From Prosthecobacter debontii (GTDB taxonomy: Bacteria; Verrucomicrobiota; Verrucomicrobiia; Verrucomicrobiales; Verrucomicrobiaceae), in contig NZ_FUYE01000010.1 of NCBI RefSeq assembly GCF_900167535.1, positions 62,001-126,000 on the forward strand: a stretch of 64,000 nt of DNA, given 5' to 3'. Shown in pieces: positions 35,475 to 43,600 of this stretch (its first letter is position 1; each line of letters opens with the position of its first letter). Both the position numbers and the translations under genes were made by a program. The notes below the pieces were generated by a model. That model was not told where the DNA came from. It ran no database searches and was given only the letters and a program-made list of their open reading frames with translations.

Positions 35475-37814
35475 GTGAATCCCACCACTGAAACCAGCCT
35501 TCGTTTTACCGGGGATTATCCTGCCCTAGCGGTCTGGGGCTTGGCTTTCGGGCTCGCGGCAGCGATGTGGTTTCTCTATCGCCGTGAAGTGCGCCTTCTG
35601 TCGAGTCCACTCGCTTGGGTGCCAGCGGCGTTACGTTCGGCGGCCGTATTCTTAGCCGTCCTCGTGCTGTCAGGGCCGGTATTACGCAACGAAACCACGA
35701 TGCGCCAGCTTGGCCGCGTGATCCTGGCGATTGATACCTCAGCCAGCATGAACCTGGAGGATGATCCTCCCACTGCGGACGGCGAGCCCCCCCCAACTCG
35801 CAGCGAAGCACGGATCACACGCGCCCAAAAGCTGCTTCTCGGCGGCACCTCTCCCCTGCTGGACAAACTCAAAGAGACCCAAGACGTTGAATTGGTGCTC
35901 CTCCGCGGTGGCCAAACTCAACGTCTATGGTGGCATCGCCAAGGCGGCAAAGATACCTCGGGGGAGATGCCGCAGAGCTTCGATGTCCCAGCTGATGCAG
36001 CCACGACGAACCTAGATTCGGTCCTGAGTGAAGCTGTCGCACCTGTAAGCCCAGGGACCGCGCTCGTGTTGTTTTCTGACGGTCAACACAATGGCCCTGG
36101 ATCACCTGAAGAATTTGCTTCAACGATGCGCCAATCGGGTGTGCCTATTTTCACCATCGGCTTTGGCAGTGAGATTCCTCCGCCGGATCTGAGCATTCTG
36201 AATGTCCTCACTGCCGAATCGGTGTTCGCCGAAGAAAACCTGCAAGGACGCATCCTTGTCAGTGACTCCCTTCCTGCTGGCACTCCCGCGCAAGTTCGAA
36301 TCACCAGCGCCAGCAAGACGCTGTGGGAGCAAAACTTTTCGGCTGAGGGCAAAGGAGAACGCCGGTTCGACTTTACCATTCCAGTCAAAGAACTGCCAGA
36401 GAACTCAGCGACTGCGAACGACAAAACCCTCCGCCGTCTCAATGTCCAAGTGGCAGTCCTAGGCGAGCGCTCCAACATCGAAAAAACCCGGGCCAATAAC
36501 AATCGAGAAATCGCCCTGCACCTGCTCTCCAAAAAGCGCAAGGTCCTCATTCTCGATGGGCGTCCTCGCTGGGAAACTCGCTACATCCACAACCACTTTG
36601 ATCGCGATGATCGTTGGGAAGTGAAGCTGGTCTTCAATGATTATGCCGAAAAGTCCGACAGCAGTGCCTTGCGCAAAAACTTCCCGCAAACTCGTGAAGA
36701 ACTCCTGACCTATGATCTCATCCTGCTGGGTGATGTATCCGTCTCGAATTTCAGCAGCCAGCAGTTGGATTGGCTCGTGGAGTTTGTCGAAAAGCGGGGG
36801 GGAGGCCTGATTCTTATCGATGGTGCCCACGGTCACTTGCGCACTTGGGCCCAGGGAAAAACAGCTCCACTGATGCCCATCGTTTGGACTGAAAACGCCG
36901 CTACATCGGCTCTCAAGAAGATTTCCTGGAAGCTCTCCAGCGATGGCGAACGAGAGACGGCTCTGCGCCTCAGCGATAGCCCCAGCGCCAACTCGACTCT
37001 CTGGCCGACCCTACCCGCCATGCGTTGGTTTTCAGTCGCCAAGGCTCTTCCTGGCTCGACCATACTTGCTCATTTCCAGGCCGCAAATCTCCCCACTGAT
37101 GAAGGACTCCCTGCGGCAGTCTTCCGCCCCGCAGGTGCTGGTGCCGTGCTTTACATCGGCACGGATGATCTGTGGAGATGGCGTTACCAAGTGGGAGATC
37201 TTTATCACCAACGCCTGTGGATGCAGCTCGCCGCGTGGATTTCTGCGCCTCCGTTTCAGGCCGAAGATAGACGATTCTCCATTGGCACCGATCACCTCCG
37301 TTACACCCCGGGTGAGCCGTCGGAAATCCGTGTTCGCGTCCGCGATTCGTCGGGAAACCTCATGAGCCAAGCCGAGCCTCGAGCCTTTCTTTACCATGAA
37401 GGCAAAGAAGTGGCCACGCTTCAACTTGAGCCGGACCCGACCCACTTCGGCATCTACCGCACCCTCACTCCCCCTCTCAAGAGCGGATCCTATGAAGTCG
37501 CGGTCGCAGAAAATGCCTCCGCACCCCGCAGCGATCTTCGACTAAGTCTGCATGTCGCCGATCCCGGCAATCCCGAATGGGCGACGCTGACCATGAATCG
37601 CCCCTTGCTCGAAACCATGGCCACCGTCACGGGGGGGCGATTCCTCCGCGAGGAACAAGCAGCCTCCGAACTGCCCCAGTTACTTAAATCGGTGGATCGC
37701 AAACAGAGCACCGTGAACGAAACACTCTTGTGGTCGAGTTGGTGGTGGTTTGGGGCCATTATTTCGCTCCTCACCGCTGAGTGGCTCCTACGCAAGCGCC
37801 TCAGATTAGTGTAA
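35475..37814 (+). CDS. Large VWA-domain membrane protein
   Basis: 779 residues if started at GTG 35475; an in-frame TTG at 35418 is possible, and no ATG fits. Two membrane helices (about residues 16-35 and 47-68) precede a von Willebrand A domain whose MIDAS begins 'AIDTSASM'. A beta-sandwich region follows, then a glutamine-amidotransferase-like stretch 'LLTYDLILLGDVS' and 'GGGLILIDGAHGHL', and a C-terminal membrane helix at about 755-772. This is the layout of large BatA/BatB-related proteins found beside DUF58 and MoxR genes. Those partners lie elsewhere here (56863-59639 has a DUF58-BatA pair). Role unknown, probably envelope-associated complex assembly. A strong terminator follows. Confidence 0.82.
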   Translation: MNPTTETSLRFTGDYPALAVWGLAFGLAAAMWFLYRREVRLLSSPLAWVPAALRSAAVFLAVLVLSGPVLRNETTMRQLGRVILAIDTSASMNLEDDPPTADGEPPPTRSEARITRAQKLLLGGTSPLLDKLKETQDVELVLLRGGQTQRLWWHRQGGKDTSGEMPQSFDVPADAATTNLDSVLSEAVAPVSPGTALVLFSDGQHNGPGSPEEFASTMRQSGVPIFTIGFGSEIPPPDLSILNVLTAESVFAEENLQGRILVSDSLPAGTPAQVRITSASKTLWEQNFSAEGKGERRFDFTIPVKELPENSATANDKTLRRLNVQVAVLGERSNIEKTRANNNREIALHLLSKKRKVLILDGRPRWETRYIHNHFDRDDRWEVKLVFNDYAEKSDSSALRKNFPQTREELLTYDLILLGDVSVSNFSSQQLDWLVEFVEKRGGGLILIDGAHGHLRTWAQGKTAPLMPIVWTENAATSALKKISWKLSSDGERETALRLSDSPSANSTLWPTLPAMRWFSVAKALPGSTILAHFQAANLPTDEGLPAAVFRPAGAGAVLYIGTDDLWRWRYQVGDLYHQRLWMQLAAWISAPPFQAEDRRFSIGTDHLRYTPGEPSEIRVRVRDSSGNLMSQAEPRAFLYHEGKEVATLQLEPDPTHFGIYRTLTPPLKSGSYEVAVAENASAPRSDLRLSLHVADPGNPEWATLTMNRPLLETMATVTGGRFLREEQAASELPQLLKSVDRKQSTVNETLLWSSWWWFGAIISLLTAEWLLRKRLRLV

Positions 37815-37832
37815 AACCTAGGAATAAAGCAG

Positions 37833-37878
37833 TTTTTCAACGCCAGACTTTATCCTTCATCTGGCTTTTTTTGAAAAA
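37833..37878 (+). terminator. Terminator after the VWA gene
   Basis: GCCAGA (37842-37847) pairs with TCTGGC (37860-37865) and is followed by seven T. The T run and the preceding TTTTTCAA can extend the pairing with TTGAAAAA, giving a stem nearly 46 bp across. Confidence 0.8.
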
Positions 37879-38178
37879 GTCGCGCAACGAGATCTCGCTG
37901 ATTGGAGGAGCATTGATTGCCATGTCCTGAACCCAATGACATGAAATGAATTTACTAAAGCTATCCTTATTATCAACACTTTGTGGCAACTTATCATGAC
38001 AGAGCCGTGAACCTTCACAAGGACTCACAAGCTACTTCAACCAAGTTATTCACCTAATCAACTGACGCCGACGGCTGAACACCCACGGGGTAGGCACCGA
38101 GACTGCTTGGATAAAAGGCTAGACAAAAAGTTAAATTTATAAAATATTAAATCTGCATTAACCTTTTTTAAGGAACGC
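37879..38178. other. AT-rich intergenic region
   Basis: No gene seen. The last 60 bp (38120-38165) are markedly AT-rich and precede a good Shine-Dalgarno (AAGGA at about 38170) for the small gene at 38179, so the promoter is probably here. Confidence 0.5.
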
Positions 38179-38439
38179 ATGAGCACAACACTTGATCCCA
38201 CAAGACTGCGTTGGTTGCTAAAGCGCCTTCACAGTGATTTCCCCGGAGTTGATTACGCAACTCTCGTTCGATTAGTCATGCAGGCAGAGCAGACCAGTGA
38301 TTCTGATGAATCCCTCGAAGCCTACTGTTCCCGTGTCCAAGACATGGTCAGAAAACGTCCCGAAGCTCAACAAGAAGGCCTGATCCGCAGCGCCAAAATT
38401 GTTTTGCATCGCACGGTTGCCGAACCGCATTTCTCTTAA
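38179..38439 (+). CDS. Small hypothetical protein
   Basis: 86 residues, mostly helical and soluble, with no transmembrane segment and no recognised motif. The AAGGA ribosome binding site 5-9 bp upstream of the ATG is one of the clearest in the window, which supports a real gene. It stands between the VWA gene terminator and the convergent end of the FAD oxidoreductase gene, so it is monocistronic. It might be a small regulatory or adaptor protein, but nothing in the sequence shows that. Confidence 0.65.
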   Translation: MSTTLDPTRLRWLLKRLHSDFPGVDYATLVRLVMQAEQTSDSDESLEAYCSRVQDMVRKRPEAQQEGLIRSAKIVLHRTVAEPHFS

Positions 38440-38460
38440 TCAGTCGTTTTTCGATTCCGA

Positions 38461-40425
38461 TCACCAACGCATCCTTGCCAGCAGTTCGTCGAGCAAGTCA
38501 CCGCGACTCAGCACGTCCAGCGCTGTTTGAGGATTCGTTGGAGTCGGCATTGAGCTAGGCCCACCAATTCTTTCCCAGGCTTCTCGCGTCAGGGGCGGAG
38601 ACTCCATCATCTCTGCTTCCTGAACGCGCTGCTTCATTTGTTCAGCAACCGCATCCTCAGGAATGGGCACAAGGGCTTCGGTCAGCCAGACTTTGGCCAG
38701 AGCCTCGGTGGCTGGTGCCCCCAACTTGGCATCGTAACCAGGGAAAAAACCGCGTCCGGCGAAGATCAGGGCTGCGGTGCCACCATCCTGCGCCCTTGAA
38801 ACATCCACATCGTTGAAAAAGCTGATCATCGAACGGCTTTCGGCAAGCTTCCGGACCAAATGGATGGTCTCGACACCCGCCAGCGTCGTTTCGGTTTGTT
38901 TGGCTAAGGCACAGGCATAGCCTGCCGATTCACCGATCTGCATCCAGATGGGTTCCAGGCGGATCGCACCCCAAGCCACATGAGTGGAACTGACACACAC
39001 CGGCACGATCAGGTTATCCACCTCACTCGGCAGCAAAGCCCGATACGGCACCTGGGCCGGAAACGTCTCGTGATGCAGCATCATCTTTCCCTCATCCAGA
39101 CTCGTGCCAACCTTTCCAGGTGTGCAGGCATGGGTATCCATATACCACTCGGCGAAAGCGATACTGTCCGCGTGAGCCGGTGCTCGATCGGCACCTAGCT
39201 TGAGCATGAAATCGTGTTGAGTGATCACGTAGCGCCCCCTCAAACGTCGGGCTTCTCGCACATAAAATTCATGTGGGCGATGACCGTTATCGACAAACTC
39301 ATCCTTCGCCAAGCCATAAGCACCAAAAAACTTCCGACGCTCCGGCGTCACCGAGGGATCGTTTTGCAGAAAGTAGAGCAGCCCCATCGTCGCATTCCAA
39401 TGCTGATCCATGACCTGCCGCCGCGTTTTCCAATCTCCCTCCACATATGCTTGATGCGGTCCGATGAGCTGAGGCCTATTCCAGCCTATTTTTTGGTTAG
39501 GCAAAGGCGATACGATGGATCCAAACTCCAAGGTCTTGAGAAACTCCGGATCATAATCGGCAGGCTTCTCCACGGGCAACCGATTCGCAGGATCGGAGGT
39601 CAATGTGGTTCGATAATTGAAGGCCTGAACATTCGAGTCCCCCTCCCCCGTGCTCTCTGGTTTCACGATGATCTGGAAGCCTGGAAATTGACGCAAGTTC
39701 AGCCGATCATGTTTCTCCGCCATCTGCGCCGTGGCCTCATCTGGGGGTGTCTTGGACGCTTGCATGTAGATGCGCCCTGCATGCGGTTCTTGGTATTCAT
39801 CTCGGCTTTCCCGCCCGACTCGATACTCCACGCCTGCCAATGGGAGCAAATCCCCCTCATAGGAGCAATCCGCATAGCTGGCAGCCTGAATCTCCAGAGG
39901 CGTGTCCGGCTGTCCCCAAGCCGCAAGATGCAGCTTGGTCAAAAGCCGACCTTCACGCTCTAGCTTCACGGGCACAAACCCCTTCAGCACCGTGATGTTG
40001 GGTTCTCGATGCACCAACTCCGTTAAAATTCGCTCCGCCACACGAGCCTCGAACCGCCCGTTGGTATGCCCTGATTTACCCGGTTGCGCCGCTTGGTATT
40101 GCGGAGACTTCTCACCATAGGTCGTTCGGTAGTGCTCCATGATCGAGCGCCGCACTTCATCGTAAATGGGAGACCGCTTCCCTTCGTATTGAGTATCCCA
40201 GACGCCGAGCCCGTTCGCCAAGATTCCCCCAAGATGCTGCGTGCGATTCAGCAACAGCACGGATAAACCTTCGCGGGCTGCGCGCACCGCCGTCGCTATC
40301 CCCCCCGGTGTGGCTTCGACCACCACGAGATCATACTCGGTCTTGATCGGGTCACTCGCCGACAACGACGAAACCGCCACGCCCCACATAGCCAATGTCG
40401 AAATGAAATAACGAAAGCGATTCAT
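38461..40425 (-). CDS. Exported FAD-dependent oxidoreductase (FAD_oxidored family)
   Basis: 654 residues with a signal peptide at 1-23 (cleavage near S-A-S). The N-terminal dinucleotide-binding region reads 'YDLVVVEATPGGIATAVRAA', in which the first glycine pair of the usual G-G-T-P-G-G is replaced by E-A, an odd change for an FAD site. The rest follows the FAD_oxidored family to the end, including 'SMISFFNDVDVS' and 'GFFPGYDAKLGAPATEAL', and is clearly paralogous to the C-terminal half of the sialidase fusion at 43601-47128. Last gene of the minus-strand carbohydrate cluster. Its start follows directly after a sulfatase remnant, which supplies its AAGGA. Substrate unknown, presumably a sugar or its breakdown product. 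Confidence 0.85.
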   Translation of the reverse strand: MNRFRYFISTLAMWGVAVSSLSASDPIKTEYDLVVVEATPGGIATAVRAAREGLSVLLLNRTQHLGGILANGLGVWDTQYEGKRSPIYDEVRRSIMEHYRTTYGEKSPQYQAAQPGKSGHTNGRFEARVAERILTELVHREPNITVLKGFVPVKLEREGRLLTKLHLAAWGQPDTPLEIQAASYADCSYEGDLLPLAGVEYRVGRESRDEYQEPHAGRIYMQASKTPPDEATAQMAEKHDRLNLRQFPGFQIIVKPESTGEGDSNVQAFNYRTTLTSDPANRLPVEKPADYDPEFLKTLEFGSIVSPLPNQKIGWNRPQLIGPHQAYVEGDWKTRRQVMDQHWNATMGLLYFLQNDPSVTPERRKFFGAYGLAKDEFVDNGHRPHEFYVREARRLRGRYVITQHDFMLKLGADRAPAHADSIAFAEWYMDTHACTPGKVGTSLDEGKMMLHHETFPAQVPYRALLPSEVDNLIVPVCVSSTHVAWGAIRLEPIWMQIGESAGYACALAKQTETTLAGVETIHLVRKLAESRSMISFFNDVDVSRAQDGGTAALIFAGRGFFPGYDAKLGAPATEALAKVWLTEALVPIPEDAVAEQMKQRVQEAEMMESPPLTREAWERIGGPSSMPTPTNPQTALDVLSRGDLLDELLARMRW

Positions 40426-40597
40426 AGTCCTTCAAGGTTCCTCTTTGATCTGGAATTGGTGCGGCATTGTGCTTCGGCAGCCATTGTTTCAGATCGTCCA
40501 TCATAGGCCGGGTCGAGACATCACCGGCGAGATTGCACCATTCATGTGGATCTTGGGAGTGAGGATAACGTTTCTCACTGTCATCGGCATAATCCCA
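40426..40597 (-). pseudogene. Sulfatase C-terminal remnant
   Basis: The 173 bp between the two neighbouring genes read, on the minus strand, as about 57 codons with no start: 'YPHSQDPHEWCNLAGD' followed by 'LKQWLPKHNAAP'. This is the characteristic C-terminal tail of type I sulfatases of the iduronate-2-sulfatase kind ('D-P-x-E-W-x-N-L-A' then 'L-x-x-W-L-P-K-x-N'). No catalytic C/S-x-P-x-R region is present, and the frame begins at the stop codon of the upstream gene, so most of the sulfatase has been deleted. The remnant ends at the start codon of the FAD oxidoreductase. It suggests the locus once handled a sulfated glycan. Confidence 0.8.
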
Positions 40598-40598
40598 C

Positions 40599-42062
40599 TC
40601 ACTCCGTGAAGTAGAAGCTGAACAGCTTGGCGCGTTCGCCTTTGAACGTGACACGAACCTCACGGCCCTTGATCGCACTTAAATTAGAACCGCTTTTCCA
40701 TTTCACCACAGCCTGCGTGGCGTTGGTGCGTAGGGTTTCGGAGTCTTCGAGTCCAAAGCCTTCCAGGCTCTTGCCCTCGGCATCGGTCAGGCCGACCTGC
40801 AAATGACCGAAAACGGCGGTATCCAGATTGAGAGCGAGGTTCGTTCCATCCACTTTCACCCGCTGGGTCAAGGCGCTGCCGCCGCCAGGAGCGAAGTCGA
40901 GCGAGACAAAGCCATCGACACGTTGAACATAACGAAAGATAACGCCGTCAGTTTGGATCTCGCGTGCTTTTTTATCGCCATGTCGAGAGCGAAAACCGGT
41001 GCCGTATTGCCAGATCTCTTCGCCACGCATCACCAGCCATGGTCCCATGAAAACCATGTTGGCACTCTCACTTCCTGCGAGGCCTGGGCGTGCATAGGGT
41101 GAACGATCATAGCGATGCCAGTGATAGCCATCCCGACTGCCGATGAACTGCACATCGAGCCGACCATCACTGGGGCTTTTCTCACGCTGGAAAAAGGAAG
41201 GAAAGCCGATGTACCAACGCGGGTCGAGCGGATAGGGCTGGGCGGAGATGTTGTAAACATCACTGTTGGGTGGATCAATCTCATCGGTTTCCAACACTGT
41301 GGGAAAGTCATCCCCGATCACTGGCGGTTTCTCTTTGCCCCAAAGGTAGAGCGTTTTATCGGAAGGTTGGTTAGGCAAGGGGGTGTCCAGATCGGACAAC
41401 TCAGCACGCACCACCGTGCGATAGCGCTTTTTATCCGCCCGGGTTTCCCAAGCACGCAAATAAAGGGCGTATTTGCCCACACGTTCATCCCAAAACGTGA
41501 CGGCCTGACTATCGGCGCCGAACTTCAACAAGACGTTCTCATCCCGTGTCCAATGCAGGCCATCGGGGGAATGAAAGCGCAGCATACCACCGTCTTTTTC
41601 CCAATGATGCGTGATGTAGTTGTAACGCTTCTGCGGCGGGGCACGTTCATCACGAAAGACCGTTCCTTCGAGAGAACTCAGACCAACGAGGTTGTTATCC
41701 TTGCTGCCCTCATGCTCCACGATACCGAGATTCGGCTTGATCCAGTTCACCCCATCGGTGGACTCCGCATAGGCCACATTGGGCACATTCTTCTTGTCGC
41801 GACAGATGTACCACATGCGCAGCTTGTCCCCATCGTCCAGGACGGTGAGAAACAGACTGATCATCAATTGCTCCCAGGGCTTATCCGCCCGAATAACGGT
41901 TTCACGCTGCTGAGCGGCATTCACATGCAGCGTGGCGTTTTCGGCCTTCGCGATGAACGCCGGATCGAGAAACAAATGGCGCAACGGCTGGGCCGGGGAC
42001 TGCGCATTCAAAAAGGGAGAGACTGTCAGCAGCAAGCCTGCAAGACCCATTGGAAAGTTCAT
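40599..42062 (-). CDS. Secreted glycosidase-like protein (five-bladed propeller, GH32/43-like)
   Basis: 487 residues with a signal peptide at 1-20 (cleavage after L-N-A). The body has the repeating 'YAESTDGVNWIKPNLG', 'FHSPDGLHWTRDENVLL' and 'IGSRDGYHWHRYDRSP' pattern of blades with an S-x-D-G-x-x-W turn, seen in the arabinanase/sucrase-like five-bladed propellers that include GH32 and GH43. I do not see a full catalytic triad I can assign, so it may be a hydrolase or a binding protein. The C-terminal 100 residues form a beta-sandwich-like domain. It lies 20 bp downstream of the beta-helix gene, clearly in one operon. Confidence 0.75.
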   Translation of the reverse strand: MNFPMGLAGLLLTVSPFLNAQSPAQPLRHLFLDPAFIAKAENATLHVNAAQQRETVIRADKPWEQLMISLFLTVLDDGDKLRMWYICRDKKNVPNVAYAESTDGVNWIKPNLGIVEHEGSKDNNLVGLSSLEGTVFRDERAPPQKRYNYITHHWEKDGGMLRFHSPDGLHWTRDENVLLKFGADSQAVTFWDERVGKYALYLRAWETRADKKRYRTVVRAELSDLDTPLPNQPSDKTLYLWGKEKPPVIGDDFPTVLETDEIDPPNSDVYNISAQPYPLDPRWYIGFPSFFQREKSPSDGRLDVQFIGSRDGYHWHRYDRSPYARPGLAGSESANMVFMGPWLVMRGEEIWQYGTGFRSRHGDKKAREIQTDGVIFRYVQRVDGFVSLDFAPGGGSALTQRVKVDGTNLALNLDTAVFGHLQVGLTDAEGKSLEGFGLEDSETLRTNATQAVVKWKSGSNLSAIKGREVRVTFKGERAKLFSFYFTE

Positions 42063-42082
42063 GGTGGATAGGGGTATGAAGT

Positions 42083-43570
42083 TTATTGAGCTTGGACTTT
42101 CTTCATCACCAGGTTGCCCGTCAAGACGGTCTCCAAACCCTTGTCGGTGATGGCGGAAGCTGTGACGTTGTCACGGATAATGTTGGACTTAGCACCCGGA
42201 GCGATTTCGAGCGTGCCGTTGACATGAGTGTTGCCGGTCCAAATCCAGTGACTTGCGTTCAAGGTCGTGGGTCCAGGTTGGCGCAGCATGTTTCCTCTCA
42301 CCACGATATGGGTCGAAGTCATCGCCTCCTGAGGTTCGGAGAGCAACGCTCCTTCGCAGACATTGTCTGCAAAGATGATATCCTGGACGGTGGTCCTCCC
42401 AGCGGTGCGCACATCGTAAAACTGGACATCTCCATCGAAAACATTGCCTGTGAGGGTAATGCCCTCATACACGCACGAGAGCGCTTCCGGGCGGGTCACG
42501 AAGCGTGCCGTGCATTTACCTGCGGTATGCTGGTTGCGAAAAACATTCCCTGTGACCACGACATCGCTGATTCTTGAATGTAGAGGTAGCGGCTCCGTAC
42601 GGAAGAGCAGACAAGGCAAAACCGCTTTCTTCGACACCTCTGGCATCGGCTCCACATGGTTGCCGCTGACTCGGATGTGATGGGAGCCTTCGGTGATATT
42701 GATGCCCGTTCGGGTGAAATGGACGATATTGTCGCGGATCTGCACGTTGCGACTGCCAAAGATCACCTGCGGTCCATCCACCACATTGACAATATAGTTG
42801 TCCGCGATGAGGCCGCCGTTGCACTCGGCAAGCTCGATCGCTTTGTTGCCACAGGTCTCGATGTAGTTGTTGTGCACCTGCCAGTTTTTGAACTGCGTGG
42901 CCATTCGGTCGGCATCAAAGTAACCCGTGCGCACTTTTTCAGGGTCCTCCGAGGCGGCTTTAGCTTCCTCGGCCGGAATGACATGCTTGACCAGATACAT
43001 CGCTGTGGCCGCCTTCGTGCAACCTACCGCCTGTTTGGCGTCATAGATCCAGCAATGGCGCACGGTGATGTTGTCGCAGGATAGCAGCAGCGATTCCTTT
43101 TCATCCAACCGAGCATTGAACCCCATGATGGAACCTCCCCCGATGGCTTTATCATTTCCGGTATAACGTAGGTTTTCGATCACCACATTGTGAGAAGGCA
43201 CACTCGCCGTGCCGATCCTCATGGGAAAATAACGCAGTTCGTTAGGCGGAGTGGTGGGATCAAGATAGATGTGAGTGGCATACCCTTGCCCACGCAGAGT
43301 GATGTTACTCTTGATGACCACGGTTTCATCATCGGCGTGACGGGACAGTTTAAAGTCCCCTGCCCCAAGCAAGACCACACCACCACCGGCAGCAGCCACT
43401 TGATCAATAGCTTGCTGTAAAAGGGTATCCGCAATCACATCCGGACCTGGAGCAGGAACGCGCAGTTCAAACCCGGGCGATACAGGGGCAGAAGCCGCAA
43501 GCGATGACTGCGACCATAAAACCTGGGTGATGCCCGTGCAGAGTAGAGCGAGAGACAAGAATCGAGACAT
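42083..43570 (-). CDS. Secreted parallel beta-helix protein, pectate-lyase-like
   Basis: 495 residues with a signal peptide at about 1-26 (cleavage near L-A-A-S). From residue 80 onward the protein has successive short repeats with hydrophobic, Asn and Gly positions ('ITLRGQGYATHIYLDP', 'VVIENLRYTGNDKAIGG', 'NVQIRDNIVHFTRTGINITEG'), the pattern of right-handed parallel beta-helix carbohydrate-active proteins. Members include polysaccharide lyases, epimerases and glycosidases, so the activity is not settled. It sits between the sialidase fusion and the propeller protein in the same operon-like run, which supports a role in polysaccharide breakdown outside the cytoplasm. Confidence 0.82.
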   Translation of the reverse strand: MSRFLSLALLCTGITQVLWSQSSLAASAPVSPGFELRVPAPGPDVIADTLLQQAIDQVAAAGGGVVLLGAGDFKLSRHADDETVVIKSNITLRGQGYATHIYLDPTTPPNELRYFPMRIGTASVPSHNVVIENLRYTGNDKAIGGGSIMGFNARLDEKESLLLSCDNITVRHCWIYDAKQAVGCTKAATAMYLVKHVIPAEEAKAASEDPEKVRTGYFDADRMATQFKNWQVHNNYIETCGNKAIELAECNGGLIADNYIVNVVDGPQVIFGSRNVQIRDNIVHFTRTGINITEGSHHIRVSGNHVEPMPEVSKKAVLPCLLFRTEPLPLHSRISDVVVTGNVFRNQHTAGKCTARFVTRPEALSCVYEGITLTGNVFDGDVQFYDVRTAGRTTVQDIIFADNVCEGALLSEPQEAMTSTHIVVRGNMLRQPGPTTLNASHWIWTGNTHVNGTLEIAPGAKSNIIRDNVTASAITDKGLETVLTGNLVMKKVQAQ

Positions 43571-43600
43571 GAGGTGAAGAATGGAACGTGAAACTTGAGA

